Below, one piece after another: positions 1 to 8,008 of a DNA stretch of 64,000 nucleotides. The stretch is from Nocardia albiluteola. Its GTDB lineage: Bacteria > Actinomycetota > Actinomycetes > Mycobacteriales > Mycobacteriaceae. A program made the translations under genes and the position numbers. Below the pieces are notes generated by a model, which saw only the letters and a list, made by a program, of their open reading frames with translations, was not told where the DNA came from and made no database searches. Position 1 is the first letter of the stretch, and every line of letters starts with the position of its first letter. The stretch is from positions 172,656-236,655 of the forward strand of contig NZ_JAHKNI010000011.1 of the NCBI RefSeq assembly GCF_018860155.1. Direction: 5' to 3'.

Positions 1-165
1 GAACGGAGCTGGGCTGCCACTGCGGGAGACTCGGACATACGCTCCGCGATATGCCACGAGAGCCTTTCCGTCCCGGCCTCCCTCCGGCGAAACCGACGAG
101 CCAGACACTCCCTTCTGAGCCCGAGCCCCAGCCCGAATCTGAGGGGAATACTGCAAGATTCGAAT

Positions 166-357
166 ATCTCCCCTCCACCAGTTGCCGTAGTCGGCAACTG
201 GGCCTCGGCAAAGACGGCCTGGCGGAACGGCTTCCGACTCGAGGGCCGCGTTCGCAAGCTGTGCGTCCACCCAGACGGCACCTCGGACGGATGGATCGCC
301 ACGCTACATCGCAACGACCCCCGCACACCATGCCAGCCATGGCCTTGGCCAGCTTAA
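166..357 (+). pseudogene. Unrecognised C-terminal coding remnant
   Basis: A forward frame stays open upstream and ends at TAA 355-357. Its last ~57 codons look protein-like: a Trp-rich stretch with GNWASAKTAW, then GFRLEGRVRKL, then HPDGTSDGWIATLHRNDP. The GFRLEG turn recalls the C-terminal part of GNAT acetyltransferases, but I would not assign a family. No ATG or convincing start with a ribosome binding site is visible, so this is more likely a remnant than a working gene. It fits the broken-up character of the first 7 kb. Confidence 0.25.
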
Positions 358-714
358 TCACTTAACCACCCAAATACACTGAGGCACAGGGATATCCACG
401 AATCATCTACCTCGACTGGCCCTTACTCGAGGTCAGGGTATCTGCCCGACAGGATGGTCCGTCAACTCCTGCGTACCCACCCTGCCTGCTCCAGGAAGAA
501 CGCCGCAGTCGGTCGCGATCCGCGACCTACCCACCTGGGACCGTCGGCCCACCGTGAGCCACCGCGCGAGGAGATCCTGCACTAGTGCTCGGATGGGCCC
601 TGATCGATCAGCGAGACGATCACATCGTCGAGCCCAAACATGTTGCGCTCGCGCTATGCGCGGCGTAGGGAACCTGTCAGTCCCGGCGCTGCGATATCGC
701 AGTTCGGGCATCTA
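358..714. other. Intergenic stretch with no supported gene
   Basis: Open frames exist on both strands, including one on the minus strand at 433-711. None shows a recognisable domain, a good ribosome binding site or protein-like composition. The stretch ends at the left inverted repeat of the IS5-family relic. I see no promoter or repeat worth naming. Confidence 0.4.
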
Positions 715-1436
715 AGACCGTGTCTCATGTCGTTGATTTCGCCAGTTTCTTGTAGCAGGTCCGTGTCGCGGCGAGTGTGAGGAAGCCGAGAAAATGCGTG
801 GCCGCGGCGTGCAGCTTGGCCGGTCTGCGCCGACGAGGGCCACGCCGGGATCGGACTTCGGGGATCGCTTTGACCAACGGGCGCAGCGCTTGTGCGTCAT
901 TGGTGTTGGCCGCCGAAATACCCACGGACAGAGGGATTCCCGCGCGATCGGACAGGACGTGAATCTTCGAACCGGAATTGCCGCGGTCGATCGGGCTCGG
1001 CCCGGTCAGAGATCCCTTTTTTCGCCCGCACCGACGCCGCGTCGATTACCGCTCGCGACCAGTCGATCAAGCCTTTGCCACCCAGCTCATCCGGCACAGC
1101 CCGGTGTAATCGCCGCCAGAGCCCGGCTTCGGTCCACACACTGAACCGGCGGTGCGCGGTCGGGACGGTGACACCGAACGACGGTGGCAGCATCCGCCAC
1201 GCGCAGCCGCTGGTCAGCACGAACACCACCGCGGTGAACACCGCACGCTCGTCGACCGGCGCGGTGCCACCACCCTGCGGACATGGGGTGAACTCCGGTA
1301 ACAGCGGCTCGACCAAAACCCACAACTCGTTCGGGACAAGGCGTTTGGACAACTCATCAACCACAAGCCGAACATCATGCAGCACAACCAGATTCGACGC
1401 AGCACAACCAAATCACAGCCACGTAAGACACGGTCT
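715..1436. mobile_element. Internally deleted IS5-family insertion sequence relic
   Basis: The element is bounded by an 11-bp perfect inverted repeat, AGACCGTGTCT at 715-725 and its complement at 1426-1436. Between them lies a transposase gene on the minus strand. No obvious target duplication is visible in the few bases outside the repeats. At about 720 bp it is shorter than usual for this family (850-900 bp), because part of the transposase is missing. The ends look intact, so it could still be moved by a transposase supplied in trans, but not by its own. Confidence 0.75.
725..1385 (-). pseudogene. IS5-family transposase, internally deleted
   Basis: The N-terminal reading frame (from 1385) has the IS5/DUF4096 look: LWVLVEPLLPEF, then GCAWRMLPPSFG, then a segment with VIDAASVRAKKG carrying the first catalytic Asp. 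At a run of six A and G (minus strand of 1016-1022) the frame must shift by -1 to reach the second half, which continues as SVGISAANTNDAQALRPL. Such A6G slippage is normal in this family and may be programmed. The second half jumps from PAKLHA straight to FLTLAATRTCYKKLAK, so the region with the other catalytic Asp and Glu is gone. It cannot be an active transposase. Confidence 0.75.
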
Positions 1437-1681
1437 CAGGCGATCTTGCCGTCCTGCATGGTGGCGGTGTCGCGTGAGCGGCCTGGGCGGGAGTTCTGCG
1501 CAATGGGAGTGCCCCGGCTTCTAGGGGCACCCCGGTTCGTGCGAGCGGATGTAATATCTTACGAGGGAATCAAATTCGTCGTCTACGGGCGTCGATGCAG
1601 CCCCGGATGCGGTCGCCGTCCGTATCTTTCGCGCGGCATCACCGTATCGGCGGGGGCTCGGATAGAAATGCGTGTGCGCCC

Positions 1682-2083
1682 ATGGGAGATTCGGATATTC
1701 GGTTCGGCGTGGACCTGTATGAATTGGAGAAGGCCGCGAAGGCGGATTTTCCGCTGGTCTCGACCGACTACGGTATTGCGATCAGCAACTGCAACGCCGT
1801 TCACGATGGGGTGGCGAAGGCGATGCAGCGACCAACATACTTCGGCGGTGACGCGGAAGGCCCGGTATTTCGCGCCTACCTCACCCTGCACGAGACGGTG
1901 GTGAGCTACCTGACGAGTACCAAGAGCAATCTGGACGACACCGCGACAGCCCTGGACGCCGCGGCGCATTATTTTGCCGGCACCGATCGAGCGGCCAGCG
2001 ACGAGATGAACCGCCGGATACACGACGATCCGCAGCTCACGCCGCCCCCTTATCAGCCGCACCACCGCCCCATGCCCGAATGA
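1682..2083 (+). CDS. WXG100/EspC-like type VII secretion target candidate
   Basis: This is a 133-residue, mostly helical protein with no signal peptide. The middle (LVSTDYGIAISNCNAVHDGVAKAM, then YLTSTKSNLDDTATALDAAAHYF) has the helix-turn-helix pacing and late Ala-rich helix typical of small ESX-secreted or ESX-associated proteins such as the EspC family. The C-terminus is Pro-rich (PPPYQPHHRPMPE). The ATG at 1682 starts the conserved-looking part. The frame extends 87 bases upstream, but that part is low complexity. The next two genes follow in the same direction with short gaps, so a small operon is likely. The family call is by appearance only. Confidence 0.5.
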   Translation: MGDSDIRFGVDLYELEKAAKADFPLVSTDYGIAISNCNAVHDGVAKAMQRPTYFGGDAEGPVFRAYLTLHETVVSYLTSTKSNLDDTATALDAAAHYFAGTDRAASDEMNRRIHDDPQLTPPPYQPHHRPMPE

Positions 2084-2097
2084 TCGAGTGATGGACA

Positions 2098-3012
2098 ATG
2101 ACTTTCGCGCAGCTCATGCAACACGCACAGGACATCACCCAGAAGGCCGCCGAAATGCAAAAAGGGGAGGAGTACACCGATTCTCATCCCGTCGAGTACT
2201 TCAAGCAGCAATTCGCCTTCATCGTGCCACTGTTCGAGCCGTTCTCGATGATGCCCGATCCGGCGAATTACGACCCATTGATCGAGGATCTGAAGGAGGC
2301 CATGGGGCAGGTGGACACCGGTTCCGTCCCCTCGACACAACTCACCAGCGATGTGTCGTTCTCGAACCTGGACCTGGCCAAGATTACGAACACCGACGGT
2401 GGTTATCTCCAGGGTTGGACCGGAACGGCCGCGATGGCGTTCAAGGAGAACTTCCTGGACACCTTCAACCTGGTCGCCGGAAATCAGTTCACGGCGCTGT
2501 CGACCATGAAGGGCGTCCTGCAGGCACATCAGGCGATGTGGGCAGCGGCGCGCGACAATATCGACAAGATCGCGGAAGCCACCTTGGATGCGCTGGACAA
2601 CACCGGCGGCTGCAGTCCGTCCAGGGCCGGATTCGTGTTCACGGTGCTTTCCGCGGTTGCCACGGTCGCCTCGGCGGTCATCACCATCAGCACGGGCGGG
2701 GCGACGGCACCGATCGTGCCGGTCGCGGCGAGCGCCGCCGTCGGCAATACCGTTGTGTCCGGTCATAATTCGAAGATCGGGGGAGCCACCGCCGAAACTA
2801 TCATCAGCTCGATGCAACAGGCCGTTGCCGACCTGCGCCAGCACATTCAGGATGTCGAACAGAGCCAGATCGCGGATCGCGTCACGGCTCTGAGCGCCGC
2901 ATTCGCCCAATACGAGGACAAGCTTGTCGCCGTCCGTCCGGCCCTGGCCGGGATGAGCCCGAAAGATCTCGGCGGCAGCGACGGCATGGGCCTGCCTCCG
3001 GGCGTGGGGTAG
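2098..3012 (+). CDS. WXG-motif protein with hydrophobic central segment
   Basis: The protein has 304 residues. A WXG-like motif (GWTG, Trp107) sits between two long helices, as in WXG100/ESX substrates and LXG-like toxins. Residues about 178-218 form an Ala/Val/Thr-rich hydrophobic stretch able to span or insert into a membrane. After it comes a long amphipathic region (MQQAVADLRQHIQDVEQSQ) that could be a coiled coil. The gene starts 15 bases after its upstream neighbour and is followed after 13 bases by a small partner gene. I infer a type VII secreted effector or accessory protein, with the downstream gene a possible chaperone or partner. No ESX core genes (EccA-E) lie in the window. Confidence 0.5.
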   Translation: MTFAQLMQHAQDITQKAAEMQKGEEYTDSHPVEYFKQQFAFIVPLFEPFSMMPDPANYDPLIEDLKEAMGQVDTGSVPSTQLTSDVSFSNLDLAKITNTDGGYLQGWTGTAAMAFKENFLDTFNLVAGNQFTALSTMKGVLQAHQAMWAAARDNIDKIAEATLDALDNTGGCSPSRAGFVFTVLSAVATVASAVITISTGGATAPIVPVAASAAVGNTVVSGHNSKIGGATAETIISSMQQAVADLRQHIQDVEQSQIADRVTALSAAFAQYEDKLVAVRPALAGMSPKDLGGSDGMGLPPGVG

Positions 3013-3025
3013 GAGTGGGGCCGTC

Positions 3026-3511
3026 GTGGATCTGGCTACTCGACTCGACAATATCCGCGTACGCGTGACCGCACCCGGCACCGACATCGAGGCGGAGTTG
3101 TCCCGCCGTACCCACATCGCGCTGTACTTCAAGGGCAGCGATTACGCATTCGTCGATGAACCGATGCTGGAGCGGGCGCTGACCAGTATCGCCCGGCTGC
3201 TGTGGGTCGGGTGGCAGCGGCAGTATCGACGCGCGCTCGAGTATACGAACCTGAGCATCGATGCCGAGGATGCGACGGATCTGGCCTTCCTCGCCGACCG
3301 GGACGCCACCAGAGCCGTCGGCGAATCGAGCGACGGACGGATCACGATCGGCACGCTGGGCATGAGGAAATTCGCGGTTCGCATCGAGCCCGGCACTGTG
3401 CGTGAGCTGACCGAAATCGAGTTCTGTGCGGGCGTCTCCGAGGCGGCCGGGAACGTGATCCACGTCTACCAGACCAAGGTCGGCGCGCTCAAGCGGCGGT
3501 ACTACGACTGA
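3026..3511 (+). CDS. Hypothetical protein of the WXG cassette
   Basis: This 161-residue soluble protein starts with GTG at 3026, behind AGGAG at 3011. It has alternating charged and beta-like segments (HIALYFKGSDYAFVDEPMLERALTSIARLLWVGWQRQYRRAL, here cited in parts) and ends in KRRYYD. I do not recognise a domain. Its tight spacing after the WXG protein suggests a dedicated partner, perhaps a cognate chaperone or neutralising protein, but this is inference from position alone. Confidence 0.5.
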   Translation: MDLATRLDNIRVRVTAPGTDIEAELSRRTHIALYFKGSDYAFVDEPMLERALTSIARLLWVGWQRQYRRALEYTNLSIDAEDATDLAFLADRDATRAVGESSDGRITIGTLGMRKFAVRIEPGTVRELTEIEFCAGVSEAAGNVIHVYQTKVGALKRRYYD

Positions 3512-3566
3512 ACGGCCCGCCCACACAGGCACATGCCCCGTCCAAATCCGTCTACGTCGCCGACGG

Positions 3567-3671
3567 TCACCGCGGGCCGCGGGCGCGGGCTGCGGCCAGC
3601 CCGTCACGGGTACGTTCGGACATCAGGGCGTGCTCGAATTCGGCTATGGCACCGAGGATCTGGAAGAACCA
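3567..3671 (-). pseudogene. Serine recombinase (resolvase/invertase) fragment
   Basis: Read on the minus strand, 34 codons encode WFFQILGAIAEFEHALMSER, then TRDGLAAARARG, ending in TGA at 3567-3569. This matches the hallmark segment of serine recombinases (xxFxxxGAxAEFERxLxxERTxxGLxAARARG) at the end of the catalytic domain and the start of the long E helix. Both the catalytic Ser region and the DNA-binding C-terminus are missing. Together with the neighbouring SDR fragment it marks a recombination scar. Confidence 0.65.
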
Positions 3672-3685
3672 ACGCCCTCGCTTCC

Positions 3686-3886
3686 GGCGCGGTGGACACC
3701 CCGGCCTTCCGTAATTCGATGGGCGCGACCCCGGAGGGCGAGGCCGCCGTCGCCGCCCCGCACCCCATCGGTCGCATCGCCAACCCAGAAGAGATCGCCT
3801 CCTTCTGCGCCTACCTCCTCAGCGACGAAGCCGGCTTCGTCACCGGCGCGGCCCTGGAGATCGACGGCGGCTTCACCGCCCGCTGA
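3686..3886 (+). pseudogene. Short-chain dehydrogenase C-terminal fragment
   Basis: About 66 codons up to TGA at 3884-3886 encode the classic C-terminal end of a classical SDR: GAVDTPAFRN, then HPIGRIANPEEIASFCAYL, then FVTGAALEIDGGF. The Rossmann glycine-rich motif and the YxxxK catalytic residues are absent, because the preceding DNA belongs to the serine recombinase fragment on the other strand. It is a broken gene, not a small protein. Confidence 0.75.
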
Positions 3887-3899
3887 TCGCAGTGATGCA

Positions 3900-5324
3900 T
3901 CAGCGCCGGGTCACCGTCAGTTGCACGGCGCCCTGGCCGGGAATGGTTCTGAGCTCCAGCAGGTCGGCATCGGGGGCCGACACGACGTCGGCACCCTGGA
4001 CCTCGACCCGGTAGCCGCTGGGATAGTCGCTCCTGGGCAGGTATACCTCGGTGCGGGAGTCACCGGCGAACGGTCGGCCTCCCTCGGCGCGGGTCGTGTC
4101 GTATCGGAGAGTGAACGTTGCGGTGTCGGAGTCGTAATGCCATGCCTGCGGGGTGCCTGCGACGGCCTGTGGATACGGACGCTCGACGCCGGTGGCGGGG
4201 CTGATCAGATTGGGGCCGGTCGGGGGCTGCTGGGGATGACTCGGCAGCTGATTCTGCGTATCGGACCACAGCATCCAGGAAGCCATGTTGTCGTCGAGCC
4301 TGCCGGTGACGCGGGCCAAATACGCCAGATTCTCCGTCGCGCCGAATTCGGTTACCAGCCCGACGGTATCGGCGGCGCGAGTGCTCTTGAAGCCGTTCTC
4401 CGGGCATGTCTGGATCGGCCCGAGGCAGTAGTCGTGGAAGCTCATTCCGGCGCGCGTATCGCCGGTCGGGTTCGGCATGTGCACCGGCGCGCCGAAATCG
4501 GTGGTGACGAACGGTTCGTAGAACAGCAGGTGCTCGGGGTCGACCTGCCGGATACCCCGCATCGCCTTGCCCTGGAAGGCCGCGAGCACGTCGCGCGAGA
4601 ACTCGGGACAACCGTCCACCAGGCACGTCGGGTGCGTATTACCCGGCCACGGCTCGTTGATGAGGTCATAGCCCAGCACGTAGCGCTCGCCGGCAAAGCG
4701 TTGCGCGACATGCGACCACATCGCCGCATAGTGCTCCTGCACGCCGACGCCATCGGATGCCCGGTGATCACGCCAGAAGTTGGCCCACGTCCGGTTCTGT
4801 GCCGGGCTGAGCGCATAGGCTCCGAACAGGCCCGGATTCGGCTGTACCGGCAGTCCGTCGGGGAATGCCGCCCAGTCGGGGAATCCGTTCCAGGTCCCGC
4901 CGACCAGCTTGTTGAACGCATCCTGATGGGAATCGACGAGGGCGTAGATGTGGTGCCGGGCAAGCACCTGTTGGGTCTGTTCGATCTGCGCGACGTATCC
5001 CTCGTCGTAGACGCCGGGCCGCGGCTCCACCGACCTCCACGTGAATCCCAGTCGCACCGCGTTGAATCCGTGCTCTGCGAGGAATCGGGCGTCGCTGTCA
5101 CCGAAGCCCCCGGCCGCGGGGAAGTAGGGCGGGTTCTTGTACACGAGGTTGACGCCGTGCAGGGTGATCACCCGCCCGTCGTCGTCGGTGAGCCAGCGGC
5201 CCACGTGTCCCAACGGCGACGCGCTCGGCCCCGCCGCGACGGGCGTCGCCGTGGCGGGTGTCACCGACGCCAGCAACACCGCAGCCACCCCGAGACACCG
5301 CGCCGTCAGGGAGGTGATGCTCAT
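3900..5324 (-). CDS. Secreted GH5 endoglycoceramidase-like hydrolase
   Basis: The 474-residue protein has an N-terminal Sec signal (SLTARCLGVAAVLLASVTPATA). The TIM barrel begins with GRVITLHGVNLVYK and FNAVRLGFTW. The acid/base Glu is Glu224 in DLINEPWPG and the nucleophile is Glu326 in TEFGATEN, the arrangement of clan GH-A family 5. Length, the SHQDAFN segment and the beta-rich C-terminal domain (from about residue 375) match actinobacterial endoglycoceramidases, which cut the bond between oligosaccharide and ceramide in glycosphingolipids. The gene stands alone, back to back with the SDR scar. Substrate is inferred from family; a glucosylceramidase or another GH5 specificity remains possible. 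Confidence 0.8.
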   Translation of the reverse strand: MSITSLTARCLGVAAVLLASVTPATATPVAAGPSASPLGHVGRWLTDDDGRVITLHGVNLVYKNPPYFPAAGGFGDSDARFLAEHGFNAVRLGFTWRSVEPRPGVYDEGYVAQIEQTQQVLARHHIYALVDSHQDAFNKLVGGTWNGFPDWAAFPDGLPVQPNPGLFGAYALSPAQNRTWANFWRDHRASDGVGVQEHYAAMWSHVAQRFAGERYVLGYDLINEPWPGNTHPTCLVDGCPEFSRDVLAAFQGKAMRGIRQVDPEHLLFYEPFVTTDFGAPVHMPNPTGDTRAGMSFHDYCLGPIQTCPENGFKSTRAADTVGLVTEFGATENLAYLARVTGRLDDNMASWMLWSDTQNQLPSHPQQPPTGPNLISPATGVERPYPQAVAGTPQAWHYDSDTATFTLRYDTTRAEGGRPFAGDSRTEVYLPRSDYPSGYRVEVQGADVVSAPDADLLELRTIPGQGAVQLTVTRR

Positions 5325-5755
5325 CGCGAGAACCGTTCACCGAGTCCGCGGCCTCGGCCGCGCGTGGGTTCGGGGTAGCCGCCCACCGTGCTGCCACGAA
5401 AACCGGAAGTACTGACGTTCACCCGACCATCCAGGCCAGCAACTATGTCGCACATGCATGAAACCCTAACGGCAAATCACCGCCACACCCACATATGACG
5501 ACGTGTCCTCCCGGCCGACCGCTGGGGCACCAGCCTGTCGTGCAGCCGCAATACCGCGTGTCGGTAGTGGCGGCGGTGGAGAGGTTCGTGCGGAGATAAG
5601 CGATAGCCGCATAGACAAGGCAGCCGCGTGGCCGGCGCGGATCTCGCTGCAGGTAAGGCGATGCCATCGACGGTGTTTAGGCCACGACCGAAAGATGGTG
5701 AGGTCAGGCTCACTGATTCCTAGGCTGCTGAACAATGCGTATTCAGGAGTCGACG
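5325..5755. other. Intergenic region without clear gene
   Basis: Several frames are open on the minus strand but none has protein-like character. The stretch holds the upstream region of the GH5 gene on its left. A small forward ORF with a ribosome binding site begins at its right end. I see no repeat or recognisable operator. Confidence 0.4.
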
Positions 5756-5944
5756 ATGGTGAACGAGGTAGTGGCGCGGCCTGTCGGGCTGGTGCTGGGA
5801 CGGCTGAGCGTTGGCGCGGTGGTGGCCAAGCGGGGGAAACGGCGGTGGCCGAGTTGGTTTCGCTGGTCGGCCACGCAGTCGGCCACGGATGAGATCCTGC
5901 GCTTGGATCCGGTTCTCGCGGTGATGATGCGAGGTCCGCGGTGA
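5756..5944 (+). CDS. Possible small orphan protein
   Basis: A 62-codon ORF starts at ATG 5756, with AGGAG at 5745-5749 at good spacing. The product begins MVNEVVARPVGLVLGRLS and has a basic middle (KRGKRRWPSWFRW). I know no family for it. It lies just before the HTH regulator and could be a leader ORF or chance. Its only support is the ribosome binding site. Confidence 0.25.
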   Translation: MVNEVVARPVGLVLGRLSVGAVVAKRGKRRWPSWFRWSATQSATDEILRLDPVLAVMMRGPR

Positions 5945-5990
5945 TCGCGGGTACCGTGAGATGTCTCGGTACGACGATGCGGGGTGGTGT

Positions 5991-7010
5991 ATGAAGCGGA
6001 TCTACTGCACACCCGAGGATCTGACACGCATCCGGATCGGGGCGCCGCTCGGCGCGATGGCCGAAACAATGCTGGCCACCCGGGTGGTGCAGCGCACCGA
6101 CGCACCGCTGTACGACGGTTGGCGCGGGCAGGTGCGGCGTGCACTGCCGGATAATTTCGGCGTGCTCGCGGATGTCTTTCCAGGCAGGTGTCACTTCGTC
6201 GACCTGATCACTCCGACCCGCGGTGCGCGGTCGATGTCGGCCGGGATCGAGGCATTGCAGCTGGCCTCCCGCGACGAACTCCGCCGCGAGGTGGAGCACA
6301 CCGCTCAGCGGCGCGCACTGACCGACCACCCGCTCCCCGCCTGGACGCAGGACCTGTCCGATCGCGACAGCGCCGCTCGCCGCGATGTCGCGCTCGCCGT
6401 CGAGGCATTCCACGCGGTAGCGTTCGCCGGTCGGTGGGCGCATATGCAGTCGTATCTCGAGGTGGCGGCAGAACGGATGGCCCGCACGATTGCCACCGAG
6501 GGGATCGAACGACTCTTCGCTGGGCTAGCGCCCTTCGCGCGGTGGCGGGCGCCCGTGCTGGAAGTGTTCTCCCCGATCGGATCCCACGCGGAACACCTCG
6601 ACGGGCGTGGCCTGATCATCATTCCGTCGCTGTTCATCTGGCCCGGACCGCAACTGCTGAAATCCGCCGTCGATAAAGACGCGCCGAGGATGCTGGTGGT
6701 TCCGGTGCTGCGCGATATCGCCGATTTCGCCGCGGCATGGGGTCCGCGCGCGACCAACGGGGCGCTGACCGCACTGGTCGGCCGCACGCGCGCCGCCGCA
6801 CTGCAGGAGATCGCCGCGGGCTGCACCACGACCGAACTGGCACGCCGACTGAATGTTTCACCCGCGACGGCCAGTGAACACGCATCGATACTGCGCGAGG
6901 CCGGGCTCGTCGAGAGCTGGCGGCACCGCAATACGATGCGGCATCAGGCGACGACATTGGGCATCGCACTGCTCGACGGCGATCTCGACAGTGGTGTGCG
7001 CATCGCCTAG
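5991..7010 (+). CDS. ArsR/winged-helix transcriptional regulator
   Basis: This protein of about 339 residues starts at the ATG that begins MKRIYCTPEDLTRIRIG. The N-terminal two-thirds match the long sensor region seen in large actinobacterial ArsR-like regulators (LTRIRIG, then PLGAMAETML). The DNA-binding domain is at the C-terminus: LQEIAAGCTTTELARRLNVS, then PATASEHASILREAGLVESW, a clear winged helix with recognition helix. The earlier ATG ten codons upstream is less likely. No cysteine metal motif is visible, so the signal is unknown. No divergent or co-directional target gene stands out. Confidence 0.75.
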   Translation: MKRIYCTPEDLTRIRIGAPLGAMAETMLATRVVQRTDAPLYDGWRGQVRRALPDNFGVLADVFPGRCHFVDLITPTRGARSMSAGIEALQLASRDELRREVEHTAQRRALTDHPLPAWTQDLSDRDSAARRDVALAVEAFHAVAFAGRWAHMQSYLEVAAERMARTIATEGIERLFAGLAPFARWRAPVLEVFSPIGSHAEHLDGRGLIIIPSLFIWPGPQLLKSAVDKDAPRMLVVPVLRDIADFAAAWGPRATNGALTALVGRTRAAALQEIAAGCTTTELARRLNVSPATASEHASILREAGLVESWRHRNTMRHQATTLGIALLDGDLDSGVRIA

Positions 7011-7367
7011 CTTCAGCCCCGATGTGGTCGGTTTATAGCTGGTAGTCGGCCTCAATCACCAACTGCCCTACTGAAAACCACAGGTCAGACCCGGCCCCAT
7101 GCTCGCAGTGCCCCGCCGGAGGCACCAACCTGCGACGCATCGGCACACATGCCGACCGAAACACACCAACGTTTGCTTTACCTCGTCCGGACCCGCCCGG
7201 GTTGCACTGATCGCGCAGATCTTCAGCGAGACGGCGCACTTCACAGTGACTACGTGTGATTCTCGGTGAACGAACATGCATTACAAGCCAACATAGCCGC
7301 AGGTAGATCCACTGTGCATGACCTCCCGTGATTGGTCGTGAACACGGGAAAAACCCTGAACCCACAA
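7011..7367. other. Non-coding end of the putative integrated element
   Basis: This stretch has lower GC than its surroundings and no convincing gene. A minus-strand frame crosses it and runs into the tRNA fragment, giving a Cys/Arg-rich translation that looks spurious. Because the tRNA fragment lies immediately to the right, I read this as the border DNA of the element. No integrase or excisionase is seen here. Confidence 0.4.
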
Positions 7368-7404
7368 CAGCGGGTTCGGGGTTCGAGTCCCTGATGGCGC
7401 ACCA
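7368..7404 (+). repeat. 3' fragment of tRNA-Lys: attachment site scar
   Basis: These 37 bases comprise the 3' side of an anticodon stem, a variable loop, a complete T-arm (CGGGG-TTCGAGT-CCCTG) and the acceptor 3' strand ending in encoded CCA. The sequence is very close to the 3' end of actinobacterial tRNA-Lys as I recall it. Upstream there is no D-arm, anticodon loop or matching 5' acceptor strand, so the gene is not complete. Such displaced 3' ends are left when an integrative element inserts in a tRNA gene. For a plus-strand tRNA the element lies to the left. Confidence 0.75.
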
Positions 7405-7409
7405 CAAGT

Positions 7410-7443
7410 AAGCCCTTGACCAGGTAAAGCCGGTCAAGGGCTT
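7410..7443 (+). terminator. Hairpin terminator behind the tRNA fragment
   Basis: A 12-bp perfect stem (AAGCCCTTGACC at 7410-7421 and its complement at 7432-7443) closes a 10-base loop, starting 6 bases after the tRNA 3' end. It is a typical tRNA terminator although the following run is only weakly T-rich. Its presence argues that the DNA to the right is the original flank of the tRNA gene. Confidence 0.75.
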
Positions 7444-7715
7444 CCTTCGTTCCATCCGCTGGATCGGACCATTTCCAAAAAAACACCAAAAATTCAGCAC
7501 CACAACGTTCGCCAGCTGGTCGCCGCGCCAAAACCCAACTTCAGCACCGCCGATGAGTCCGGGACGGTATGTCATGCCGCTCGGTGATTCCCTCACGAGA
7601 GTGCGCCAGCTGCTTGGCGGCGACGCTGCGCCCGACGGCGCTTCGACCGCACTGATCTCCGGACAGCGGGTCAGATCCCTTCGGAAGGTCGACGGTTCGA
7701 GGAGTCAGCGATCCG

Positions 7716-7860
7716 GTGTTCGACGCGGCCTTCAGCGTCGCACCGGTATGCGCGCCCTCCCGGTTCGCCTTGCTCACGGGGCTCACACCAGAAAGCCACG
7801 TACCGGCCAACCACATGCGCGCCCAGGCGCCGATGCCCTCGTGGCTGCGCATCTTTGAAG
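7716..7860 (+). pseudogene. Sulfatase N-terminal fragment (sulfamidase-like)
   Basis: About 48 codons encode VFDAAFSVAPVCAPSRFALL, then TGLTPESHVPANHMRAQAP and PSWLRIFED. This is the active-site segment of a type I sulfatase, C-x-P-S-R with the Cys that is converted to formylglycine, in the form seen in heparan N-sulfatase-like proteins. The N-terminal metal Asp motif and everything after the fragment are missing. It is a remnant of a second gene of the same subfamily as its intact downstream neighbour. Confidence 0.7.
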
Positions 7861-7915
7861 ATCGCCATCAACTCGCTCCACGAACGGTGAGCATTGCTGA
7901 CCCGGAGCTTGAGCC

Positions 7916-7931
7916 TACTTAGTAATAGGTA
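7916..7931. promoter_or_regulatory. Operator-like palindrome, glycan regulon site 1
   Basis: TACTTAGTAATAGGTA is an imperfect palindrome of the form TACTNA-N4-TAAGTA. It lies about 78 bases before the sulfatase start. Closely related sites sit before the DUF8020 gene (10898-10913) and before lacZ (12597-12612). AT-rich sites of this kind stand out in such GC-rich DNA. The binding protein is likely the TetR encoded at 11876-12517. Confidence 0.6.
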
Positions 7932-8008
7932 AGCTAGTCTTGGTGATCACCGCACCCAGCTCCGGAAGTCAATGGTCAGGCGGGGGGAAGAAGAGAGGTC
8001 AAGCGCCT

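Noticed and set aside
3630..5378. Long plus-strand frame of 582 codons opposite the GH5 gene
   Set aside because: It is the antisense shadow of a clear secreted GH5 enzyme; its translation is Arg/Gly-rich and has no domain.
7350..7404. A complete tRNA gene
   Set aside because: The 5' acceptor strand, D-arm and anticodon loop are absent upstream; only the 3' part is present.
7033..7596. Minus-strand frame crossing the tRNA fragment
   Set aside because: Its middle is the complement of the tRNA T-arm and acceptor stem, and the rest is Cys/Arg-rich without ribosome binding site.
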